A stretch of 5,326 nt of DNA from an uncultured bacterium (GTDB taxonomy: Bacteria; Bacillota; Clostridia; Lachnospirales; Lachnospiraceae). Shown piece after piece: positions 1 to 5,275 of the stretch (positions are counted from its first letter, which is position 1; each line of letters begins with the position of its first letter). The stretch lies in contig CAMNLO010000142.1 in assembly GCA_946543095.1 (NCBI GenBank), positions 1 through 5,326 of the forward strand, given 5' to 3'. Under the pieces are notes generated by a model that had not been told where the DNA came from, searched no databases, and saw only the letters and a program-made list of their open reading frames with translations. Position numbers and translations under genes: made by a program.

Positions 1-1130
1 GCGGCCCCTCCCACAGAGGCAGAAAGGGCCGGTTTTTCGAAAGAGAGGACCTGGAGGACGGCCGGGTCCGGATTAAGTTTGATCCCGAAGAATACGGCTT
101 CGGGCCGGAAAAGCTGAAAAACTGCGTCAAGGCAGTGCTCTATACGGAGCCGGTCATGAGAAATTATGCCCTGGACAGAGTCCTCGGCTATGACAATCAG
201 GAGGTGGTCCTTCCCTTCTCCAGGCTTGTGCCGGATTCCTTCTGCATCATCGCAAGGCGCAAAAACGCGAAGGGAGAGGAGATCTACGATTTTGTACGTC
301 CCGACCACTATGAGGACGGGGCCCTGACCTATCATCTTCTGGAGAATGACGGCAGGATCATCATTGAGGATGCCGGCGATTTTATCGGGGCGGATCTTCT
401 TCTGGGCTCCATCGCCATGACCGCGGGCCCCGAGGGCAATATCAGAGAGGGCAACATGCTGGTCTCCGAGCCCCGGATCAAAAACGTCTATTTCTACAAT
501 CCCGCTCCCGGCATGGGCGGCGTCTACAGGGAAAAGCTGGAGGCGGTGCGGGCCAGATTCGTGAAGGATATGGAAAAGCCCTATGCTGCCGTAACGGCGG
601 AGGACTATGAACGGATCGTCATGGAGACTCCGGGGCTTTGCATCCACAAGGCGAGAGCCTTTATGGACGAGGACAGGAACCTGGTGAGGATCTCCGTGAA
701 GCCCGGAACCGACGACGACCAGCCGAGGCTGACGGAAAGCTACCGCCGCATCATCGAGAAGCGCCTGGAGGAGAGGAGGCTTCTCACCACCAGGATCGAG
801 GTGCTCTCCCCGGTGTACGCCAGGGTGGATGTGACGGCCACAGTGTATGTGAAGCTTTATTTCGACAACAGCAGGGAGCTGATCGAAAAGCTGATCCGGG
901 AGAAGACGGATTACCTGAATTCGGAAAAGAATTTCGCGGATGTGCTGCGGTTTGACGAGATCTTCCACGCCATTGAGCTTTTGGAGTGCGTGGACTATGT
1001 ATATGATCTTTCCTTAAGACCACAGTCCCCGTTTTACGCAAAGCTCCAGGAGTCGGACATCCATCCGGCCCAGAACTGTCTCCTGATCCCGGGAACGATC
1101 ACCGTGGAGACCATCACATACGATAAATAA
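1..1130 (+). CDS. Baseplate J-like protein of a contractile tail/injection system (5' partial)
   Basis: The reading frame is open from the first full codon (position 3) to the TAA at 1128-1130, giving 375 residues. It has no stop upstream, so the GTG at 135 is internal and the true start lies before the window. Numbering from position 3, it resembles the C-terminal half of baseplate J/gp47-type proteins (putative baseplate assembly protein family). The matching parts are an RFFEREDLEDG-RVRIKF strand region (about 10-26), GFGPEKL (32-38), a GPEGNIREGNM segment (142-152), the characteristic AVTAEDYE (196-203), and an R-LL-TRIEVLSP-Y-RVDVTATVYV stretch (about 259-283). Proteins of this family form the wedges of the baseplate that link spike and sheath in phage tails, tailocins and eCIS. 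The next gene, 33 nt downstream, is a tail protein I homologue, the usual partner. The family call is firm; assignment to phage, tailocin or eCIS is not. Confidence 0.88.
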   Translation, partial: GPSHRGRKGRFFEREDLEDGRVRIKFDPEEYGFGPEKLKNCVKAVLYTEPVMRNYALDRVLGYDNQEVVLPFSRLVPDSFCIIARRKNAKGEEIYDFVRPDHYEDGALTYHLLENDGRIIIEDAGDFIGADLLLGSIAMTAGPEGNIREGNMLVSEPRIKNVYFYNPAPGMGGVYREKLEAVRARFVKDMEKPYAAVTAEDYERIVMETPGLCIHKARAFMDEDRNLVRISVKPGTDDDQPRLTESYRRIIEKRLEERRLLTTRIEVLSPVYARVDVTATVYVKLYFDNSRELIEKLIREKTDYLNSEKNFADVLRFDEIFHAIELLECVDYVYDLSLRPQSPFYAKLQESDIHPAQNCLLIPGTITVETITYDK

Positions 1131-1163
1131 TACTCACTAAAAGCGCTCAGTACGGAGGAAACC

Positions 1164-2258
1164 ATGGCAGGAATCGTATATTCCGTTCGCAAAAACCGCT
1201 ATGAACAGGCAAAGCTGCAAGGCTTTGAGATCATGGAAAAGGGAGGTCTTTCCCTTTCGGAGGGCACTTCCATCCACTATATGTTCCTGCGGGGGATGGA
1301 TTCCGCAATTCCGGACGCGGACTGGACAAGGCTCCATTTTGATATCGCCATTCCGGAAAACATGACCTATTACACGCATGTGTTCACTGTCAATGACAAT
1401 ATCTACCGGAAGACCAAAGAGCATTTTTCCATTGATGAGTATCTGACGGGGGATGCCCCCATCGAGGAAAAGAAGCTCTTCCTTCAGCAGGTGGGGGCCC
1501 GCAGGAGTGTGGGGAAGAACGACCTGCTGCTCTTTGGCATGGAGGGACGCTATCTCTATCTGGCCATCGAGATCCAGGGGACCGGCGAGGGATACCTGAC
1601 GAACCTGCGGGTGGAGCGGGATGCGGACTCCTTTATCGAGGCCTTCCCTGAGGTCTACCGGGAGAACAATCCCTTTTTCCAGCGCTATATTTCCGTCTTT
1701 TCCAGCATCTACAATGATTTCGATGCCGACATCGACGCCCTTCCGGAGCTGCTGGACCTGGATAAATGCCCCAGGGAGTGCTTGAATGTCTATATCTCCT
1801 GGATGGGGATCGATGTGGACGGGGATTTCCTCAGGGAAGAGGTGCTGCGCACCCTGGTGCGGGAGGCCTACAAGCTGAACCGTCTGAAGGGCACCAGGGC
1901 CTGTCTGGAGCGGCTGGTGGAGATCTTTCTGGATGAAAAGCCCCTGATCCTGGAGCAGAACATGATCAAGGCCTACGAGGAAAAGGGCGGCGTCATGGGA
2001 GATGCCTTCCAGAGCGGAAGCATTTTCGACGTAAATATCCTGGTGAAGAAAAAACTCTCGGAAACGGAACGTTTCCAGATGTTATATCTCATAGATCAGT
2101 TCAAGCCCCTCAGGGCAAGGATCCATCTGATCCAGTTAAAGGACGGCGGACTGCTGGATTCCAATGTTTATCTGGATCTGAACGCCAGGGTGGAAGGCAC
2201 TTCCACCGCTTCACTGGACGAATCCAAGGATCTCAGCGCGAATATCGTTTTACAATAA
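1164..2258 (+). CDS. Tail protein I-like baseplate protein
   Basis: This 364-residue protein starts at an ATG 5 nt after a strong GGAGG (1154-1158). Residues about 155-258 match the phage tail protein I/P2 gpI-like domain. They contain FPEVYRENN (161-169), an acidic helix with LPELLDLDKCP (193-203), ISWMGID (211-217), an Arg-rich helix and LKGTRACLERLVEIFL (241-256); the R/KGT-x-x-x-L signature is typical. Residues 1-150 form an extra N-terminal region, probably beta-rich, and the last ~75 residues are another extension ending in LDLN/ANIVLQ strands, so it is much longer than P2 gpI (about 180 residues, from memory). Such long forms occur in eCIS-like and Gram-positive contractile clusters. 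The predicted role is a cytoplasmically assembled baseplate component contacting the J-like protein encoded just upstream. No signal peptide or membrane segment is visible. The two genes probably share a transcript. Confidence 0.85.
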   Translation: MAGIVYSVRKNRYEQAKLQGFEIMEKGGLSLSEGTSIHYMFLRGMDSAIPDADWTRLHFDIAIPENMTYYTHVFTVNDNIYRKTKEHFSIDEYLTGDAPIEEKKLFLQQVGARRSVGKNDLLLFGMEGRYLYLAIEIQGTGEGYLTNLRVERDADSFIEAFPEVYRENNPFFQRYISVFSSIYNDFDADIDALPELLDLDKCPRECLNVYISWMGIDVDGDFLREEVLRTLVREAYKLNRLKGTRACLERLVEIFLDEKPLILEQNMIKAYEEKGGVMGDAFQSGSIFDVNILVKKKLSETERFQMLYLIDQFKPLRARIHLIQLKDGGLLDSNVYLDLNARVEGTSTASLDESKDLSANIVLQ

Positions 2259-2278
2259 TGCGACCGGCGTGGTAAAAT
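2249..2278 (+). promoter_or_regulatory. Predicted sigma-A promoter for the STAS-ABC unit
   Basis: A -35 box TTTACA (2249-2254, five of six consensus bases) is followed by an 18-nt spacer and a -10 box TAAAAT (2273-2278, five of six). A TG one base upstream of the -10 box makes it an extended -10. The predicted start near 2285 would leave a leader carrying the AAGGAGG at 2301-2307. The -35 box lies inside the last codons of the tail gene. No terminator is visible between the tail gene and the STAS gene, so read-through may add to expression. Confidence 0.55.
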
Positions 2279-2313
2279 TACTGCGTTAAGTCTATCAACA
2301 AAGGAGGTTCACA

Positions 2314-2613
2314 ATGACAATCAACCAGACAGAAAACGAAGGCAAGGTTCAGCTGAATGTGGAAGGCCGCGTGGACGCCACGACGGCACCCCAGCTTCAG
2401 AACGCGATTCTGACGGCATTCCAGTCCACAGGAGATCTGATCCTGGACTGCGGAAGCCTGGAGTACATCTCCAGTGCGGGCTTAAGGGCGCTTCTTCTCG
2501 GCCAGAAGACGGCAAAGTCCAAGGGCGGCTCCTTCGTACTGACCAATGTGGGACAGGAAGTGCAGGAGATCCTTGAGGTAACGGGCTTCGACGATATTCT
2601 GACGATCCAGTAA
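2314..2613 (+). CDS. Single-domain STAS protein, anti-sigma-factor-antagonist type
   Basis: This 99-residue protein is essentially one STAS domain, the size of SpoIIAA and RsbV. The ATG is preceded by AAGGAGG (2301-2307) at good spacing. Family features are the N-terminal strand with VEGRVDATTAPQL (16-28), the LILDCGSLEYISSAGLRALL core (42-61) and the C-terminal EILEVTGFDDIL (85-96). From memory of SpoIIAA, whose DSSG carries phosphorylated Ser58, S54 in YISSAG aligns with that serine, so switching by phosphorylation is plausible. In partner switching an unphosphorylated STAS protein binds an anti-sigma kinase; no RsbW/SpoIIAB-like kinase, PP2C phosphatase or sigma factor is encoded in the window. 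The adjacent ABC ATPase gene raises another option: a STAS subunit of an ABC complex, as MlaB is for MlaF. The domain call is firm; the partner is unknown. Confidence 0.9.
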   Translation: MTINQTENEGKVQLNVEGRVDATTAPQLQNAILTAFQSTGDLILDCGSLEYISSAGLRALLLGQKTAKSKGGSFVLTNVGQEVQEILEVTGFDDILTIQ

Positions 2614-2625
2614 CGTTCTTAACCA

Positions 2626-3276
2626 ATGGTAGAATTTAAAAACGTTTCCAAGACCTTTGCAGACACCGGAGAGGTTGTTTTTCGTGACCTCAGTTTTCAG
2701 GTGAAGGACGGAGAATTCGTTCTTCTCACCGGGGAAAGCGGGGTGGGAAAAACCACCGTTCTCCGGCTCCTGCTAAAGGAGCTGGAGCCGGATTCCGGCA
2801 GGATCTGGGTCGCGGAGCGGGACATCTCGGGGATTCCCTATGCCGAGGTGCCTTACTACCGGAGAAACTTCGGAGTCATGTTTCAGGACCACCGCCTTCT
2901 CCCAAATGAAAACTGTTATCAGAACATTGAACTGGCGAGGATCGTGACCGGAGGGAAGACAAAGGATTCTCCCCGTAAGATCGGAAGCCTGATGAAGCTT
3001 TTGGGCATTGAAAACTACTATAAGAGACTCCCGAATGAGCTTTCGGGAGGAGAGCAGGCAAAGGTATGTCTTGCAAGAGCCCTGGTGAACAATCCCCAGG
3101 TGCTGATCGCGGATGAGCCCACGGCGAATCTGGACCCACGTTCCTCGGAGGAATTCCTGAAGCTCCTGCTTCTGATCCATTCGGGGGTGCATATCAAGAC
3201 CACCATCATCGTGGCGACGCATGATGCCATCTTAAAGGGATGCGATCAGGCGAGAGAGATCCCGCTGGAACACTGA
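2626..3276 (+). CDS. FtsE-like ABC transporter ATP-binding protein without adjacent permease
   Basis: This 216-residue, single-domain ABC ATPase has every catalytic motif: Walker A GESGVGKTT (36-44), Q-loop FQDHRLLPNE (86-95), signature LSGGEQ (139-144), Walker B VLIADEPT (159-166), D-loop NLDP (168-171) and H-loop His199 in ATHD. Its length, MVEFKNVSKTF start and FQDHRLLP Q-loop fit the FtsE/LolD/MacB group, with FtsE closest. After the signature it reads AKVCLARAL where FtsE proteins usually have QRVAIARA. FtsE normally works with FtsX at the division site to control peptidoglycan hydrolases, but no ftsX follows; the next genes are convergent. The start codon lies 12 nt after the STAS stop and has no Shine-Dalgarno, which suggests translational coupling. 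It has no C-terminal extension of the MlaF kind. The ATPase call is secure; the FtsE role is not, and a partner permease encoded elsewhere is likely. Confidence 0.88.
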   Translation: MVEFKNVSKTFADTGEVVFRDLSFQVKDGEFVLLTGESGVGKTTVLRLLLKELEPDSGRIWVAERDISGIPYAEVPYYRRNFGVMFQDHRLLPNENCYQNIELARIVTGGKTKDSPRKIGSLMKLLGIENYYKRLPNELSGGEQAKVCLARALVNNPQVLIADEPTANLDPRSSEEFLKLLLLIHSGVHIKTTIIVATHDAILKGCDQAREIPLEH

Positions 3277-3282
3277 GGACAG

Positions 3283-3309
3283 GGAAATGCTGAATTATTC
3301 AGCATTTCC
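3283..3309. terminator. Bidirectional hairpin between convergent genes
   Basis: GGAAATGCTGAA (3283-3294), loop TTA, and TTCAGCATTTCC (3298-3309) form a perfect 12-bp stem. It begins 6 nt after the ABC gene stop and directly abuts the stop of the convergent minus-strand gene (TAA at 3312-3310). Position and symmetry fit a shared terminator for both operons. There is no clear U-tract on either side (TTAGAG on +, CTGTCC on -), so termination may be imperfect or the hairpin may chiefly protect 3' ends. Confidence 0.6.
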
Positions 3310-3957
3310 TTAGAGCGGATCCTCCGGATAGTCGGGGACGGGAATGGCGCGATACTCCTCCGGGACTTCTTCCGGAGGGATCTCCTCCATATTCATGTAG
3401 CGGTTGGCGGCGAAGCCGGTTTCGATGCCGTCCTTGGTCTCCGCTACGATGAAGGACCAGTCCTCACCCTTGCTCAGCACATACCCCGGAGTCCCGATGG
3501 GCATACGATAAAGGATGGGGGCGGAAAGAGACGGTTTTTCACGAAGATGCAGGATCTGCTTCTTCGTGGCGGTCTTTAAGCGGTAAAACTGACGGGGAGC
3601 GGCTTCTGCTTCAGCAGCTTCTTCCGTCGTTTCTTCAGCAGCCACGGGATTTTCCCAGCCTTCCGGCAGATAAGGGCTCTCCAGCACGTATCCGTCAGAA
3701 CTCAGCACGGTCCCGTCCTCAAGGACATAGGAGCCTTCCGGATGGTCGCCGGCTTCCGGTTCTTCTGTCCTGGGAACGCCGATGATCTCGTTCATGACTC
3801 CGCTCACCCCGTCCTGATGATAGGAATCTCTGGTATATTTGGTCCCGTTGGCGAAGAAATAGAGGATGGTGATGATCCCCAGAATGAGGTAATAGCCAAG
3901 CATGGAAGGGATCGCGAATCTGTAGTTGTTCAGTTTCGGGTTATTTTTACCTTGCAT
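3310..3957 (-). CDS. Single-pass membrane protein with C-terminal bacterial SH3 domain
   Basis: This 215-residue protein has a short basic N-terminus, one hydrophobic helix at about 17-36 (centre LGYYLILGIITILYFF), an acidic Glu/Ala/Pro linker at about 62-121, and an SH3b-like domain at about 124-190. The SH3 signature is LHLREKPSLSAPILYRM (136-152) and DW (166-167), ending with GFAANRYMNM (181-190). Basic residues before the helix suggest a cytoplasmic N-terminus and an extracytoplasmic SH3 domain. Bacterial SH3 domains commonly bind cell-wall peptides, but the ligand here cannot be read from the sequence. The tail is Pro/Glu-rich. The ATG is supported by GAGG at 3971-3968 on the minus strand and lies 20 nt after the stop of the kinase-like gene, so the two are cotranscribed. 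It may be a wall-contact sensor or accessory subunit for that kinase (inference). Confidence 0.72.
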   Translation of the reverse strand: MQGKNNPKLNNYRFAIPSMLGYYLILGIITILYFFANGTKYTRDSYHQDGVSGVMNEIIGVPRTEEPEAGDHPEGSYVLEDGTVLSSDGYVLESPYLPEGWENPVAAEETTEEAAEAEAAPRQFYRLKTATKKQILHLREKPSLSAPILYRMPIGTPGYVLSKGEDWSFIVAETKDGIETGFAANRYMNMEEIPPEEVPEEYRAIPVPDYPEDPL

Positions 3958-3977
3958 GTTCCGTTTTCCTCAGTGTA

Positions 3978-4874
3978 TCAGGTGGTAGGGATCTCTGCGA
4001 AAATGCCCATTCCCTTGCCGGGAGTGGATTTTGCGTAGATGGTTCCGCCGTAGTAGTCCACAATGGCCTTCGCCTGGGCAAGCCCCAGACCGTTGCCGCT
4101 GATGCGGTTGGAGCCCTGATAATTGAGCTCGAAGATATGCTTTGTCTCCTCCGAAGGAAGGCCCTCTCCGGTGTCCTTTAATACGATGAAGAGCTCGTCT
4201 CCGATATTGGAGATGGTGATGACTAAAGTGCCGTGGCGCTTCATGTATTTAATGGAATTGTCGATGATATTGCGGAAGAGGATCTTCAGCATATCGGGAT
4301 GCGCCTTGACATACAGCGCGGTCTCATGGGAAACCACCGAAATGGTGAGCCCTGCCTGGGAAGCAGCCTCGTCAAAATCGGCAGCGGCTTTTTTGGCGAT
4401 CTCTATGATGTCCACGGTGGAGTTCTTCATGGAGGCGGGATCGATCTCGGGAAGGATGGAGTTTAAGGCCTGACGTGAAGTGTCCTTATCGGAAGGGGCC
4501 GTAATGGCCGTGGTCTTCTCCTTCTCATCCTCCAGCATCCGCTCGAGAGACGCGGCCTTTTCTTCCGCCGCGGCCAGCTTTTCCTCGTTGTGCTTCTGGA
4601 TGCCCTCCAGCTCGCGGATCTGCTCTTCAAGGGCAGTGCGGACATCCCGCCTGTCGTTGCGGACGTTTTCCAGCTCCTCCCTTAAACGGATGGTCTCCGG
4701 GGTGCTTTCCTCCTGGCTGCGGAAGCAGAAGTAGGTGAAGCTGATCAGCAGTACGCTGTGGAGCATAAAGCAGATCAGAAGCACCGAGTAGTTAAAGGCG
4801 ACAAGCGCGTACAACGTCAGCGCATAGCAGAACGATGAGCAGAAAAGAAGGATCTTTTGAGTACGTGTCATCAT
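3978..4874 (-). CDS. Membrane histidine-kinase-like protein lacking a recognisable H-box
   Basis: This 298-residue protein has two hydrophobic helices at about 8-28 and 31-51 joined by a very short loop, so it has no sizeable external sensor domain. A highly charged coiled coil follows at about 55-122, then a linker, and a HATPase_c domain at about 185-298. That domain has an N-box RNIIDNSIKY (201-210), G1 DTGEGLP (234-240), F-box around F248, and G2 GNGLGLAQAKAIVD (260-273). It resembles sensor histidine kinases of the VicK/PhoR type. No HisKA motif (HE-RTPL type), HisKA_3 or LytS-type phosphoacceptor is visible before the ATPase domain; the sequence leads from the coiled coil straight into the post-DHp-like linker. 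Two Met codons start it; AAGAGG at 4890-4885 favours the first. It heads an operon with the SH3 membrane protein. No response regulator lies in the window. It may act as a scaffold, an ATPase, or an unusual kinase. Confidence 0.82.
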   Translation of the reverse strand: MMTRTQKILLFCSSFCYALTLYALVAFNYSVLLICFMLHSVLLISFTYFCFRSQEESTPETIRLREELENVRNDRRDVRTALEEQIRELEGIQKHNEEKLAAAEEKAASLERMLEDEKEKTTAITAPSDKDTSRQALNSILPEIDPASMKNSTVDIIEIAKKAAADFDEAASQAGLTISVVSHETALYVKAHPDMLKILFRNIIDNSIKYMKRHGTLVITISNIGDELFIVLKDTGEGLPSEETKHIFELNYQGSNRISGNGLGLAQAKAIVDYYGGTIYAKSTPGKGMGIFAEIPTT

Positions 4875-4957
4875 AAATTCATAACCTCTTATAGTAGCAT
4901 ATTAGAATTATTTCTTCAATCTTAACATATTGCTTCGGAAAAGAAAAGGGGAATTCC
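4875..4957. promoter_or_regulatory. Divergent AT-rich intergenic promoter region
   Basis: This 83-nt AT-rich gap must hold promoters for the minus-strand kinase operon and probably for the + strand 79-residue gene. For the minus strand, TTGAAG (4919-4914), a 17-nt spacer and TACTAT (4896-4891) with an extended-10 TG fit sigma-A. However, its start would fall near 4884, leaving the AAGAGG Shine-Dalgarno (4890-4885) untranscribed. An alternative minus-strand extended -10, TGnTAAGAT ending near 4919, is further upstream with a poor -35. For the + strand, TATAGT (4890-4895) is a good -10 box without a clear -35. None is strong enough to choose. Confidence 0.4.
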
Positions 4958-5197
4958 ATGCGGCTTGAAGACAGACTGTTTCTGGAAAACCAGAGGCTCA
5001 ATCAGGAGCTGGCAAAGGAAGCCGAGATCCAGCAGGATCCGGAAGAGGATGAAATGGGTTATGCCTACGCAGACAGGCCGCCCTTTGTTTTTCTGAACCG
5101 TGACAAGGGGGTGTTTGCGAATCCCGATGAGCATTCCCTGAACACGGCCCCCAGTGTGTTTGAAAAGACTGCGGTCTTTAAAACGTCTGCACAATAG
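4958..5197 (+). CDS. Small acidic hypothetical protein, 79 residues
   Basis: I do not recognise this protein. The ATG is preceded by an AAGGGGA purine run (4946-4952), a moderate Shine-Dalgarno. Residues 1-31 are charged and helical, probably a short coiled coil (MRLEDRLFLENQRLNQEL, then acidic QDPEEDE). Residues 33-79 are less regular, with aromatic/Pro motifs such as RPPFVFLNRD (40-49) and SVFEKTAVFK (66-75). There is no signal peptide, membrane helix or metal-binding cluster. It diverges from the kinase operon and is followed by a hairpin and another + strand gene with a strong Shine-Dalgarno. Codon use resembles its neighbours, which favours a real gene over a chance frame; homologues would be needed to settle it. 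Confidence 0.55.
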   Translation: MRLEDRLFLENQRLNQELAKEAEIQQDPEEDEMGYAYADRPPFVFLNRDKGVFANPDEHSLNTAPSVFEKTAVFKTSAQ

Positions 5198-5202
5198 CCT
5201 GG

Positions 5203-5228
5203 GGAGAAATCGCGACGGTGATTTCTCC
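5203..5228. other. Intergenic hairpin
   Basis: GGAGAAATC (5203-5211) and GATTTCTCC (5220-5228) form a perfect 9-bp stem, extendable by a C-G pair and a G-T wobble to leave a GACG tetraloop. It begins 5 nt after the stop of the 79-residue gene. No U-tract follows on the + strand (GACAGGAAC), so a classical terminator is doubtful. It may be a weak terminator, an mRNA-stabilising structure, or a leader element of the next gene. Confidence 0.45.
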
Positions 5229-5275
5229 GACAGGAACACTTCTACACAGGAATAAGTACGGAGGAAGCGTAATCC

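Noticed and set aside
638..955. 105-codon + strand frame inside the baseplate gene
   Set aside because: It overlaps the baseplate gene in another frame, with low-complexity Gly/Glu/Arg composition and no domain signal.
135..1130. GTG at 135 as the start of the baseplate gene
   Set aside because: The same frame is open to the window edge and the upstream residues continue the baseplate J-like pattern, so the start lies outside the window.
2773..3222. 149-codon minus-strand frame opposite the ABC ATPase
   Set aside because: It is fully antisense to a gene with all ABC motifs intact, and has no Shine-Dalgarno or recognisable domain.
4123..4473. 116-codon + strand frame opposite the kinase-like gene
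   Set aside because: Its Ser/Met-rich composition is what an antisense frame of the ATPase domain gives; it has no Shine-Dalgarno.
3978..4874. Kinase-like protein as the serine kinase for the STAS protein
   Set aside because: Its N-box is of histidine-kinase type, with Asn202 where SpoIIAB/RsbW-type kinases carry Glu, and it is membrane-anchored with a long coiled coil. Kept only as a remote possibility.
4922..5239. 105-codon minus-strand frame opposite the 79-residue gene
   Set aside because: The + strand frame has a better Shine-Dalgarno, a plausible soluble composition and a downstream gene on the same strand; the minus frame would also run through the divergent promoter region.
5230..5252. 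Two copies of ACAGGAA 16 nt apart before the last gene
   Set aside because: Seven-base repeats in purine-rich leader sequence are expected by chance; no operator symmetry is seen.
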